From: Megalonaias nervosa
Taxonomy: Eukaryota > Mollusca > Bivalvia > Unionida > Unionidae
Assembly (NCBI GenBank): GCA_016617855.1
Contig: JAECUM010001809.1
Location: 1-64,000 of the forward strand
DNA: 64,000 bases
Direction of reading: 5' to 3'
The notes below the pieces were generated by a model that saw nothing but the letters and a program-made list of their open reading frames with translations, was not told the DNA's origin and did not search any database. Positions 11,690-24,900 of the stretch are shown here, piece by piece. Position numbers and translations under genes: made by a program. Each line of letters starts with the position of its first letter. Position 1 is the first letter of the stretch.

Positions 11690-13941
11690 TTTTAATGGGT
11701 GTACAGTTAACTAAACCAACGTGAATTTAGCTACTTAAAAGATGTATCAAATTGATTTTAACCTTCTGGTTGTATCTGTTCTGGTCTGTTCCTGTCCATT
11801 CTGGTGATTATGTCCACTGAACCAGTATGGTTGGAAAATCATTTGGCAAAATTAAAGATTGAAAATGTTTTTGGCAGATTATGATTATACACTGTACTTC
11901 TGTCTCAGAGATGTGAATAATTTCATTTCTTGGTTTGTTGATTCTGGTTGTTGCTCAATTCAAATGCATCATTAAAAACATTAATGCATTCTCATACTTT
12001 GTCTGCTAAAAAGATTTATTACACATGCACATCTCCAGATATCGGTGAATATAGCATGAATACGTAATAGTTCTGGTTGGAACAATGGACGTTGTTAGAA
12101 AAAACTTGAAGTGAGCTAAAATATAAACTTTTCAGCAGTGTGTGATGCATGATTGCTCAAGACTTCTCCATCTCATGCTCACCATGAAAAATCCATTTGT
12201 ACAAACTGATGATGACTTTTAGGTAACTGTCAGAAAGGCATTATTGACAATATTCAAAGGTCTACTAAAATTACTAGAGTCAAAATTGATGAACTCGTAC
12301 AGCTGTGGCAAAAATGATGGACTAGTACCTTTGCTGCTGTTGCGACTGTTGATTAGTTGCTTGATTTAGTTTGGTTTGGTTTGTTTTTTGGGGGGTTTTA
12401 ATGCCATGTTTCAGCATGGCAGCCAATCTATTAGGTGGAGGAAGAACCCGAAAGAGCACCAACCGAAATTGGTTGATGAGACAAAAACTCACTCTGTGAG
12501 ATGCACAAGTGATCTGTAAAAGCAAGCACCTTAGTATACTTGGGCACATGGAGCCTCTGTTGTTTTGATGTTTATCTCTTACAGCTGAAGCAATTTGACA
12601 TAAGACCTTAGGTTTTGGTAGATCATTATGGCCTTTGCACCGTTTTCAGATTATGAGTATATATGGCAGCCAGTTTTACTGCTGAAGAAAATCCAAGTAC
12701 TTTTGAGACACCTAACACCACTTATGTAGAACCACTGACCTTCCACAAGTAATTGGCAACATTCTCATGTACACATTGGAGGCAAGTAATCACATGACAA
12801 GCATTTTGTACCACTCTGCCACGGAAGCTCCTCAGATCTGTATCACAAGACAAGCACCTTATACCACTCTGCCATGAAAACCCCTCAGACCATAGGTATA
12901 AGTCTCATATGAAAGACTAGAAGTGGGATATAGAACCTGTGACAACTGGATTGAAAGTGCAGAATGTTACTATTGGGCCATCAGTGATGATGCTGTTGAC
13001 AATACAGTTAATTGCAATGATGTTGATTTTACGAGTACTCTGGGAAAAAATGATTCCTTGACGTTTATCCATTTTAAAAAATCTAATTTATGACATAAAA
13101 GGTTTAAATTGCAATATTTCTTTTTTTTAAAACTTATATTAATCTTTCAACAAGGCATAAAAATAAAGATGTCGGTAACTGAAATATATATTCTTACAAG
13201 AAATGAAACAATGGAAAAGTATGCAGAAAATATGCGACATCACTTCCACAAATCACGTATTATAAGTTTATCAAAACATTTATTGAAAAATATAATAACA
13301 AGGAATCGTAGCATCTGACCACACATTTAAAACAATACAAGATCGAACTATTATTCAAATCAGACGCAGCATGCCTGAGAACAAATAAAAATAGCAAAAC
13401 AGTGATCACTTTAGTAAACACACAGTTTAGTAAGGATACAAATTCATGATTTCTGTATTGGAATAGAAATCCCTATAATTATAAAATCTATATTCATGGA
13501 CATTAAATTAGTTGGTATTAAGGGTTTGATCAATGACAACTACAAATAATAAGCCACCAAGAAAATGTGCGATTTCACAGTATCAGAAACATGCATGGCT
13601 GACAGACAAATAAAAGGACAAAAGATTGATTATAATGAATGAATACAAATAAAAATATGCAGTAGATAATAAGATCTATAGGAACTCAGTAAATTACCTC
13701 CAGTCAGTTGTCATTTAAATCGCTTCTGTTCCCAACCCAATATTAAAATCGCTTCTGCCACCCACTAACCTATAGCCAGAAATTATGTAAAAAAAAAATG
13801 CTTCTGTAGGAGGCAGTGTTTTTCAACTAAAATATATCTGATGGTGGATCATAATTTTTTTTAATTGCTTCTATTGTGGGTTGGTTGAATTTCAAAGTGC
13901 CTTCCCCCCGGGGGGTATATGTCTTACTGGAACAGCCCTCA
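11690..13941. repeat. large dispersed repeat E, copy A
   Basis: Shares collinear blocks with 14962-16075, for example CACATCTCCAGATATCG, CATTAAATTAGT then GGTATTAAGGG, ATTTCACAGTATCAGAAACA and GATGGTGGATCATAATT. Both copies end TACTGGAACAG(C/T)CC. Copy A has about 0.9 kb of extra sequence (about 12200-13090), including SINE-like relics. Ends in GGAACAGCCC suggest a DNA transposon terminus. Confidence 0.75.
12365..12550 (-). mobile_element. degraded SINE in repeat E copy A
   Basis: The TTTTAATGCCATGTTTCAGC, GGTGGAGGAAGAACCC and GTGATCTGTAAAAGCAAGCA segments align with the SINE at 10650-10896. Divergence is clearly higher, so this is an older insertion. A second tRNA-SINE-like relic may lie at about 12650-12980. 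Confidence 0.7.
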
Positions 13942-13994
13942 GAAAATAATCTATTCTAGATCTTTTGCTTTTTTCTCTCCTAATCCAATCGGCT

Positions 13995-14640
13995 AAACCT
14001 CAACAATGGTTATTGGTACTGGGAATGATTATATATGTATTTTCACGATGAACCACGCAATACGGTCTCTCTCTCTCTCTCATTACATATTTATATTGAG
14101 ACATAATCTGTTCTGACTCCTCAACTTGTGTATTAGTTTTGGTACTAATAATGGGGGTGGGTAAGCAAAGGCCCACAACTCCTCCCAACTGCCTGAAAGT
14201 GTATCCATGGCCCAAATCTCGGGGTTCAGAACTGGAGAATTGCATATGGGCAATCTGAGATGCCACCTTGTTGCACAAAGATTGATCTAAGAATACAAAT
14301 ATGAAGGAAGACCAATTGATAGACAGACCATTTGGAATGATTGATCTGATCTTTCTTGACCATGTCATTAAGTAATTTATACACTGATTCCAAGTTGGAA
14401 GCATTAATGCAGAAACTGCCAAAAGAGAATGCATAGGCTAGGTGATTTGGTTTCCCTATTTGTCTGATATAATGACATAATTAGGACTACTTTCCCGCAT
14501 AGGTGATCCTTCCAGAAATGAAAGGCTTTCATTATATCCTTCATTTCCAGAAGGATGATGTTTCTTGCACCCCACCCCCTGGGCAGCATAAGGTTGCCTC
14601 CTAAACTCAGTGGGTTGTTGTCTCCTGACATTTGGTTATT
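13995..14640 (-). mobile_element. DIRS-like retrotransposon remnant (RNase H region)
   Basis: Two adjacent - strand frames match the RNase H region of tyrosine-recombinase retrotransposons. The first (14404-14631) has GWGARNIILLEMKDIMKAF, corresponding to the GWGA and LELKA segments, and a TKSPSLCILFWQFLH tail like the ...GGTRSPSL.. motif. The second (14000-14434) has the downstream IFVFLDQSLC and GVVGLCLPTPI segments, which correspond to the ..DLFAT.. and ..LWAYAFPPTPII.. regions. The frame changes once and key residues are gone. The recombinase part is not present. Confidence 0.7.
14062..14081. repeat. short (CT)n microsatellite
   Basis: TCTCTCTCTCTCTC run inside the DIRS-like remnant. Confidence 0.8.
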
Positions 14641-14961
14641 TGATCAAAACTGAAACTGGTTCTGTGATTGGGCAGTAAATGATCCCTTATCTCCTTGTTT
14701 CCGATTATCTCTGAAGTTGAGATTGACTGGGCTTATATAACAGTGTAGGCTCAATGACAAGTTGGAGGGGTAGTTCCTAAGCATTTGACAAATTCAGATA
14801 TGTATGCAAAACAAGATAAACACCATGGAAGGATAGAATCACTGGAACAGACTGTAAAGGCGAAGTATATAAAATAACAAAGATGAGCATAAGTGTGTGT
14901 TTTTTATGTGCGACATTGTTATCTCTGGTTGAATGAGAAATAACATCAAAAGAAGGAAAAT

Positions 14962-16075
14962 AAAGGGTGTCAACTAACAAAGCAAAACTGAATTAGGCTA
15001 CATAAAAGATTAATTAAATCTATTTTAACTGTCCATTCTAGTGATTCTATCCAATGAAAAAAAACAGTATGGTTGAAAATAAATCTTGCAAATTGAGAGA
15101 TAAGAAAATCTATTTGCAGATTATAATTATGCTTCTGCCTGACAGACTTGATTAATTTAATTTCTTGGTTTATAGTAGTTAATCCAAATGCATGTGAAAA
15201 ACACTTATGCATTTTTAGATTTTGTTTGTTAAAATAATCGGACTAAGCACATCTCCAGATATCGCTAAATATAGCTTGAATACATTTTACATTGATAGAT
15301 CTAATCAGAACAATAGACACTGAGAAAATTTAAATTTGAGATAAAAATGTAAACATTTTGGTGGCATGTGATGTAGGTTTACTCAAGGCTTTTCCATCTC
15401 ATATGCTTACCCATGAAACCAACACAAGCTACTAACATATAAATCTGTTTGTAAACACTTAATCTCATTTATGATGTAACAATGTTTGACATGCTATATT
15501 TCTTTGTTTTATTTTATATTAATCATGTAACAAGCATTAAAAATAAGACATCAGTCAATGAAAATGTTTTTCTTAAAAAAATTACATAGTGTACGGTAAA
15601 TGTCGGCAGAAATAATGTGACATCACTTCCACCGGCATTAATACTATATTTTTGGACATTAAATTAGTAGGTATTAAGGGACTGAACCATGATATCTACC
15701 ATGAAAGTTTGTGATTTCACAGTATCAGAAACAACATGAATAACAAACAAAAGATGATCAATTACAAAGAATGAATACAAATAAAAATATGCATTGGATT
15801 ACAAGATCTATAACAATTCAGCACAGGTTATCTTCAGGAAGCTGTCATTTAAATCACTTTTGTCTCCAACCCAATAATAGTTTCTACCACCCATCAAAAC
15901 CTAGTCAGAAAGTGAATACAACAATATGCTTCTGTAGGGGGCACTGTTTTTCAATTAAAACGCAGATGGTGGATCATAATTATTTCAAACTGCATCTGTG
16001 GCTTGGTTTAATTTGAAAGTACTTTCACCCCTAGTGGTGTGTATGTTTTACTGGAACAGTCCTTACATGACAACG
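14962..16075. repeat. large dispersed repeat E, copy B
   Basis: Direct-orientation partner of 11690-13941 without the 0.9 kb extra segment, so it probably shows the shorter, earlier structure. No coding potential of its own. It ends TTTTACTGGAACAGTCC at about 16065. Confidence 0.75.
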
Positions 16076-16417
16076 GCAACTAATGTAGAAGTTTTACAAC
16101 TTAACAGCAACTGATATAGAGGTTGCTGTTCATAGTTTGCATTCAAAGATAATCATGACATCACTAACTGCAGACCTGTTTACCCGTCTGTATTTTACCC
16201 TATTTGTACGGAATAAAGCCCATCCGTAAGGTCATATAGTCATTGATCTGAAATTACGAATTGAAGTTGCATTTATTTATGAACTTTTTAAAATTAATTT
16301 TTAAGCCATTTTTATTCCGTTTCGTTTTGTTGTATTGTCTCTTCTGTCCGCATCTGCAGTCTGTGCCAAATCACTGATTTTAACATTATCAACATTCGGT
16401 CTTTTTAAACAAAGAAA

Positions 16418-16870
16418 ATGCCACAGACAAGAAAGTTTCAGCACATAGCTGATGATGAAAATGGAAAGTCTAAACTTAGAAAGCAGCATTTTCTACCAGT
16501 TTATAAAACTCTGTGGCCATGCCTTAAACCATCATCTAAAGGAGAACATTTTGTGCTCTGTACTGTTTGCAACTTAGACTTTTCCTGTGCACATGGTGGA
16601 AGGAATGACTGTTCATGGCATGTGGAATCGGAAAATCATGCAAAATTGGAATCATTAGTGAAGGGAAATAAAAATATTTTGTCAATGATGAACGGAAAGG
16701 AAGTCAGTGATCAACACACATTTCAAAAGCAAATAACATGTGCTGAGGCGATTCTATGTGAGCTGATCATAAATATGAATTTGTTATTGAGCACAGCTGA
16801 CAAGTTAACGGAAGCAATGAAAAATATGTTCCCAGATTCCAAAATTGCACAAGGTATTTAGAATCAAGCC

Positions 16871-16925
<55 letters not shown>

Positions 16926-19805
16926 GGACAGATGCATGCTCATGATACATCATTCAAACTGACACCTTAGACCGAGGTGGGTTCCTTTTCCTTTCAATTT
17001 AGATCCAAACTTCTGCATTTTTTTTTTTCTTGTTCTTTTTTAAAAATTAAAACAGAAACTCCAGAATCACAGTTTGAGGTCAAAGGATCGTCCCCACCCC
17101 GGGATTCTGATGTGTATGTTAGATGCATGAAAACTGCTAAACTTGTTTAAACATTAAATATTTCCATGAACATTATTGAATATAAAAAATTATCAAAATG
17201 GATAGAATTTCATAGATGTAGATACTAAATGCAATGATCTCAGTGTAAAAGTAAAATATATTTTAAAAATTCAGGTTATGCATGTTATTACCATTGTATA
17301 TAACTCGGCTATGCTTGGTCATTAGTTAATTTGTTTGCAGAAATTGGAATAGGGTCTGAAATGCTTTTTCTTTTTCTTTTTTTTCATTTCCTTATTGAAT
17401 TGGGTAAATAATAGGCTTCATAATATAAACTTTCTGCCTGTGGTTGTAATTTTTTTCTTTCCATTTTTAAAAGTTCTTGCTGTTGTTTTTCAGGAATGAG
17501 ATGCAGTCACAACAAAGCAACTGCTATTATAAAGGAAATGTCAACCATTCAGATGAGTGACCTAACTGCAGTTCCCATTCAGCATTGCCACTGATGGAAG
17601 CAATGAAAGTGACAAGAAACAGTTTCCTCTTGTGGTTCAAACCAAGCAGTCAGAATTAGGACAGGTCAGCTCAGAGCTATTGACACTACCTGTATGTGAA
17701 GGTTCTGCTACTGGTGAGAAAATTTCTAGTTACATGTTTTTTAAACTACTTTTGAGGGTGGGGATGGTTATGCCTTTCAAAGGATACCTTCTCAGACATG
17801 GACTATTGTTAATGATAGGTTATCGAGTTAGTTTCTTTAAATCGTTATAACACTTAAGATTGGACTGAAAATTTTGTTACAAGATATAGGCTTTATGTGC
17901 TTCATTTTACCACATTAGTATCTTTTTCCCTTGATATGGTATTGATTCCATATATTTCATTATTTCTGTTCAAAACAATTTCATCATCATTCTTCTCGGT
18001 ATTGAATATGAGATTATAAAGTGTCAAAATTCCTTTAAATTTTATTTTCTCTGTTATCTCTTCCACAATCTGCATTCTGATTGTTTATGTGTATGTGTTT
18101 TTCAGGTGAAAAGATCTTTGATCTTGTGCACAAAGAGCTTTTCATCCATGGGATTCCATGGAAGAATTGCATCTCATAGATCTGACAATGCCAGTTTAAA
18201 GACTGGGAAGAAGAAAGGAGTTTTATCCTTTGTGGAGAAGGAACAGCCTGAAGTCTTCTTGTCTGCTTGCATCCTTCACCTATTTCACCTTGCAGCAAAA
18301 AGAGGTGCAGAGTGCCTGCCACCAGTTGATGAGGTCTTGGTAGACATATTTTACTTCTTTAAAAAAAGTACAGTCTGCCAGTCAAATCTGAAAGATCTTC
18401 AGGGACTATATGATGTTGGACAAAAAAAGATGCACAAGCATGGCAGAACCAGATGGCTCAGCATTGGAAGGTATGACAATGATGGATTACTATTCACAAT
18501 ATTTGTTAGCAAACTGCCATTGAGTTTTTGAATGTAATGAAAGGTTCACATTTGTTGACTTTCTAATCAAATTCTTTGTAATTTCATTAGTTAGAGGCCA
18601 GCAATTCATTTACACTGTAATAATCACTTCCATGTTTCAGCTACATGTACATTGTTTAAATAATTAATCTAATATATAGACAATGGCCTTAATGTCAATT
18701 TCTGGTCAGAATAAATTTATAAATATATTGATTTATGCAGTTTCTCAAATTTCTTGCCTTCTTGTTTTTCAGATGCTTTGCAAGACTGCTTGAAAATTGG
18801 GATCCATTAAAGCATTTCTTCCATGAAGAACAGAAGAAGAAAAAAACCCAGGAAAATCAGAAGAACAGAAGAAGAATAAAACCAGGAAAATCTGAAGAGA
18901 AGGGCTACTCTGCACAGAAGATCGATGTAATTTTCCAGTTCCTTCATTCTCCAACAAACAGGCTGTATTGTTTATTCCTAAACTATACCATCAAGGCATT
19001 TGAGAAAGTCCTTTTGAAGTTACAGGCAGAGGAGCCCATGATCCATGAGGTGCGGCCATTGCTATGTAGTCTCTTAAATGATCCAGACAGTCGTTTTATT
19101 AGGTCAGATGCTATTTTGAATCGTACTGTGGAGGAGGTCTGTTTCAGAGATCAACAGAAACAAAAGGATGATGAAGACCTCTTAATTGGAGAAGCAAGAG
19201 ATTTTCTGGGCAAAGCAGAAGAAAATCATCTGTGAAAGAGCAGAATAGCAGACTTATTCCTCTGTGAGGGCTTACTTTGAAGCCATCTGCACCTATCTTC
19301 TGGAGAAGCTGCCACTACAAGACCCCTTGCTTCTACACATTTGTGTTGTGGATCCTAAGAATCAAGTAACATCTAAATCATTAAACTTGCATTACTTTCT
19401 GAAAAGATTTCCATGCTTGTTACCACCAGGTGCAACAGCTGAACCATCATAAAGCAGTTTTGTCAGTACCAATCAATGGACATCTCAATGTGTTTGAAAG
19501 ACAGAATAGATGAATTTTGGATTGCTGTTTCTACCAAGGAACCTGATCTCCAGTCTTTGTGTAAAGTCATGCTGAGCTTACTCAATGCGCCTCATAGCAG
19601 TGCTGCTTTTGAATGCCTTTTCAGCTGTGTTAAGAAAAATGTTACAGATCAGAGATCCTCGCTAGCCAATCATACAACTGAGGCTCAATTGGTCCTGAAG
19701 TCAAAACCAAAGAATTTTACCAAAGAGTGGACAGATGACCAGCTAGATAGGATGAAGAGTGCCTATTATATTGCTATAAAAACCCATAGACTAAGCCTTC
19801 ATTAA
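16418..19805 (+). pseudogene. hAT transposase pseudogene with four GT-AG introns or intron-like gaps
   Basis: Exon 1 (16418-16854) has a BED-like zinc finger of the form CTVCN..F..AHGGRNDCSWH.....H. Exon 2 (from about 17494) holds FSIATDGSNESDKKQFPLVV, the first catalytic region. Exon 3 (18106-18470) holds SDNAS, KKGVLSFVEKEQPEV and HGRTRWLSIGR. Exon 4 (from 18773) continues RLLENWDPLKHFF. The C-terminal hAT dimerisation region (19476-19805) contains APHSSAAFECLFS. Splice phases agree between exons. The reading frame is broken by frameshifts near 17585 and 18180, a stop near 19235 and a further shift near 19452, so no functional transposase is possible. Confidence 0.85.
16870..16923. repeat. 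(CT)n(CA)n compound microsatellite
   Basis: About 26 bases of CT repeats followed by about 28 bases of CA repeats, just after the first hAT exon. Confidence 0.95.
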
Positions 19806-20716
19806 AACATTAATTCCATGTAGATCAGTTTGATATTGTTGACAAACTTTGTACAAAATAACATATGAAGCTCATTTCCATTCTAGTAAACGTTGACAAA
19901 GCTGATACTAGATTTTATGAAATAAATAGGATTGCCTTCACCTATCTAGATGAAGTTATTATTTTCTGAGTGGATGGGTGGTAACAATGTCTATCATGTT
20001 TTGTATCAAGTCTTCCTTAACCATGTAAAATGTAGAGAATTGGCTTTATTCAAAATGTTATGGATGTGTGAAGCTGAGAAAACAGATTTTCTAGAGAAAG
20101 TAACAGAGGTAAACAACGGAATGAATTTGGGTGTGTGGAGGTATTCTTTTGTGGTTTTTATCACTATATTATAAACAGGATGTTTAAGTCAGTGGTGTTC
20201 AATTTCTGCAGATTTTGCCTTGAAACACAGAATTGCCTGAATACCAGCGTCTTTACAAACTTGGGAGTTATTTACAGAATATTGTCAAGTCAGTATGTTG
20301 TGCAATACTACATAATGGTAATTATAGTGTATTGATAGTGTCTACTATTTGTGCGCTGTTTCACAGGTGATGTGTGCTGTGTTAAGATGTTAGAAATACT
20401 GAATGAAAATACTGACTGCCTTCTAAAAATACTGACCAACATTGCTTAAAATATTGACAAGAAAATGTATGGGTAAACAGGCCTGTAATTGGTTTGGTTT
20501 CTGTGTGCATATGAATAGCTGACAAGGCAGAAGTTATAAGATTTACACAAAGTCATAACATTATTGATGTCATTGCTGTTGTCTCAAATTATTATTGTAA
20601 TACCTCACAAATAATAAATACAGATTAATGTTCACTGTAATCTCATATGTAAGAAAGTCTTGTATGCAAGAATGTTTTGCATGCCTTATCTCATTGACAG
20701 CTAAAGGATTACACAG

Positions 20717-20920
20717 TCACATGGCTGGTCGTATAGCAATAATCCCATCATGGCCATCTCTAAGGTACACATAACTCCCAGCTTGACCTTGTTCTCTATT
20801 ATTTGCCTGAAGGTCAGAATCACCATGGAGATAACACTGGAAAAATGACCGTGGCCCTGGTCCAAGACATGGCAGAACTCCTCTCAGCTTCCCATTGTAA
20901 TCAATTTGTAAGATCATTTC
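20717..20920 (-). CDS. unknown gene, terminal coding exon
   Basis: The acceptor is TTACTACCAG. It encodes EMILQIDYNGKLRGVLPCLG and, after 43 more residues, ends IAIRPAM and TGA at 20719-20717. The composition is that of real coding sequence, unlike the flanking DNA. Confidence 0.75.
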   Translation of the reverse strand, partial: EMILQIDYNGKLRGVLPCLGPGPRSFFQCYLHGDSDLQANNREQGQAGSYVYLRDGHDGIIAIRPAM

Positions 20921-21922
20921 CTGGTAGTAAGATGTGCAGTTTGAGTGTTGTGTAATGGATACAAAAAAACCAACTGAAAAACAAAGAACAAGAAAATATT
21001 GTTGAGAAAGGGCAAACTCAGAACACTGATCAAAAAATACAGAGATTTCCTAATAATACATTATGAAACTTGATCTTACAAAACATGGCATAAGCAGACC
21101 TGTCAATCCTGATGAGTCCGTCTCAGTAAGGCAGTTGATTTTTTCTGTAAGCTTGACCAGTTTTCAGTAAGGTGTAACAAAACATCAATAACTGCTATTG
21201 TAAAGCTGGAAAACATAATTAAAAGTTTGTAGCAGCGACGATAACATTATGTTCAACTGAAAAGTTTGTAAAGTACACGTAGACTTTATTTACCATTAGT
21301 ACAGTTGCACAAACTTTAATTCTAAATCCTATGCAACTCAATGGCTTGTTGCTATCTCTCATCTTGATGTAATTTTTGGAAATTCTTTTTCCATTTCATA
21401 TGACGATGGCAATCATATCTCCCGCCACGAGACCTATTCAAATTGGCATGTGATGTCCAATAAACATAATTGTATCCTTTCCATCTTTTATTCACAAGAA
21501 TCTGAATATTCATTTTTTTTCTTCTGTGTTGATTACTAACAATTTTCTTGAGGCTTATTTTCCCTTTCCTCTTAAACATGCATCGCTTTTGGGATGCTAT
21601 TTTTAAAAAAATTCTATAATCAATAGTTTGATCATGCAGATGCTTCGCAAGAACAAACAGGTGCAGTTTAAAGTGTCTGGGGTGCTGCAGTAAAGCTAGT
21701 CTGGTTCCCTGACTAATTTCACTAATTCTATATGAAACCTGGATCCGAATCAAACACGGATGAACCAATTATCCAGATTTTTCGGCAACGATCGTTTTTC
21801 TATAGTTTTTGCTTGTATGCTGTAATTCCGTATTTTATGGGTAACTTTTGTAAGACTTACAACAAAATTGTAAGGGTTGGCAGGTCTGCATAACGCACAT
21901 TTAAGGACACATCTGACTTTGT

Positions 21923-21988
<66 letters not shown>

Positions 21989-24900
21989 AGTCTAGGTCAT
22001 CTGATTAAAATACAGACTCTCCCAGGTTTAAAAACAGTGTATCATCAAATTTGTGTGGACCTGTCGGTACATCTGTACAGCACACCGGCAAAGAGCATTT
22101 GTGTATGAATTAAACAGACACTCATTCAAGTTTTAATAGCTCTCTGAAAAAGATTGAAACTATTTTTCTGCACAGATCAGTTACTAAACCTTTGTGTTAA
22201 TATTCTATCCCTGGCCCTCAACATGATGATGAAGTATTGAAAGCAAAGTCCAGTGTTCCAAATTTACTTTCCAACTCTGCTTGACTTTGGACCTGCAACC
22301 ATTAATAAAATATCTACATCCCTTAAAAAGTTACCATTCCATTCTGAAATCACAGATTTCAGATCCCAAGGCAACTGCCAAGTTTGATTCTTATCTTAAC
22401 ATTTACCTGATCTATTAATGAAGCAAACTTCCACAGGAACACCTGGCATAGGTAGGCTGATGATTAATTTCAAGGTATTCTGGCAGGTGGGGAGACCACA
22501 CATACTTTCACAACAATCAAAACTGAAACAAGAATATAAAAATGCAACAAGATATCAATCAACTGACTTACACCTAACAGCTGACCAATTCACAGTAAGC
22601 AGGTTTATATAGAATTGTAAGAACACAATATATGTAAATGTTCTAAAAACTTTATAACATGTTGATTTTACAATTAACTATTTCCAGATAAATATGCTTT
22701 ATAAAGTCTCAATGCATAACATCTTGCTCATACTTGAACTCATCCAAGATCTTCATCATATAAATCCATTTTCCAAGTTTGATAGAAAATGGATGAGAAA
22801 TACAATCTCCAGACCTAGTGAGGTAACTAGCTCAGCCAGTCAGATGCAACACATTCATTTATATGCAGGGATTTTGATAATTACAGAATTTGTCTGTGAC
22901 AATGATAAGATAAAGTTATTTACCAAGGTGGACCCAAATCTAATTGGAATTCATTCTCTCGAGTGGTAAAAAGTTTAGCCAATCAGATAAATTATTAATC
23001 TTTTATTTTATATGCAGAGATCTAGATTTTGAAAATATAAAACTATTTACAAATATGAATCAAAATCTGATCAAACATAGTTGCTGGAGTGTTGATAAAC
23101 TCAGTCAGTCTGATTAAAGATTACCTCATTAGTACCTGTGTATTTTGCTCATTATCATATTCCACGATCTTTATAAGCACATATTCCATGTGTATCAAAA
23201 TCAGATATGAACTATGACCTCCAGAGTGGTAATAAGTTCAATCAATAAGATGCAAGAAACATCTCATTAGTATGCATGGATCTTGTTCATTATCAACATC
23301 ATGGGAAACCTCAATGATAATAAGCATATATTCCAAGTTTGATAAAAACTGAATCAGAAAAATTGCCTACAGAATGGTAGCAAGCAATTACTGACAGAAA
23401 ACTCGTGGAGAAATTATATGATGCACGACTCTAAGCAGGGCCATACCATAAGAACACTTGGTCTTACTGGCAGTGAGCTAAATATGAAATGGCACCATCA
23501 TCTTATTCCTTGTTTAGAAGATACAAAACAATTCATCCTTAGTGGCCAAAATACAATTTTTCAAATTTTTCATGCATGAATTCATTTGTTTACAAAGCTG
23601 TGTGTAGACTTGACAGAAAAAACATGTTTTTTTTTGCTTGTGACCTCTTTTCATTTCCTTTGGTCATGTATTCTGTTTACCCCAACAAAAGACAGTATAG
23701 CAAAAAGGCCGAGTAAAATGACCTTAAAAAAATATTTCAAATATTTTTGGTTTCATTAAGTATGAATGGAATTGCTTTAGAATAACAATTCTACAGTATA
23801 CTTTTTTACTGCATGCTGCATTAGACAACAAATTTAACATTTGAGAGAGGTAACTTGCAACAAACAATGCCTGCAAATTTTGTTTCACTTGCAGAAGAGA
23901 TTGTCTGAGCTATCCTTCTGAAATCAACAATCAAAAAAAGAAACTGCATCTTTAAACCAATTTTAATTGGATGTTATGCCATAGCAGCTGCCACTTTCTT
24001 GACAATCATTATCTTGCCCTGCATAGGTCAGTGATATGTATTTATTTACAGTTGGAAACCAATTTTTTCAAGCAAAATATGTTTCTTCACTAAATACACA
24101 ATCATAATACCTTAGAAGAACTACTACTAGCCTGCAAATCCAGCCCTCCCAGGTTAAAACGTTTAAGCTGAAAAGTTGAAAGCTATCTGCCCACTTAGGT
24201 TGCAGTTAGAGTGATCTCCCCTTGATGCCAGGACTGGCGCCAAATCTCATGAATTTGTCAGTTACTACTGGAGTAGAAGGCATGATCTCTATATGGGTGT
24301 AACTGCAGGGAGGCTGGGAGGGTGTATGTGTATTATGATTGGGTAAATATTATCGAAGAAACATAGTTTACTTGAAAAATCGGTTTCTTCAAATATGTTA
24401 CCCAATAACAATACCTTAGGAGAATAGGTAAGAGGTGGAGAGAGCTACATTTCCTTACCCTGAAGAGACAACCTCTGGTCCCCTAAGGTATGTGAGACAG
24501 CTTCCAGATAATCTGACTGGAAACTAGACTCCATATGTCAGAGAGAGGCTTTGAAAGGGGAAAAAATGTTCCCTCATTCAAATCCAGTGGAAGGCATGAA
24601 GCTGCTTTTTTATAACATTGTTGAACAACATAGAAAGGTAATCTTTTGCACAACGGTTATGTAAAGGTTCCTCCAGACTGAATTAAGCCTTTTAGGATGA
24701 TGTTGTTGTAACACCATTTTTCAGCACAAGATAGGCTATACATGACGGCCAGTGTAACTGGTGGAGGAAGAACCCTGGAAAACCCCAGGAAGAATCACCA
24801 ACCCACAAGAAGCTATTGGCAGGCTTTCTCATGTACCCATGTTAGCTAAGCCTGAGACTCGAACCCATGCAGACAGAGGTGAGATGGCAGTGATCCGGAA

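Larger units (their letters stand above)
16172..20484 (+). mobile_element. hAT-superfamily DNA transposon, 4.3 kb
   Basis: The left end AGACCTGTTTACCC (16172) matches the right end AGGCCTGTTTACCC (inverse of GGGTAAACAGGCCT ending 20484) at 13 of 14 positions. The 8 bases outside each end, CTAACTGC and GTAATTGG, agree at 5 of 8, as expected for an old 8-bp duplication. Inside is a decayed hAT transposase with BED finger, catalytic and dimerisation regions. The same AGACCTG end is used by the 0.79 kb elements at 21096-21887 and 54707-55491. Confidence 0.8.

Noticed and set aside
9471..13941. Single 4.5 kb transposon bounded by the GGGCTGTTCCAG motif in inverted orientation
   Set aside because: The flanking bases show no duplication, and the interior contains unrelated repeats; kept only as an open question.
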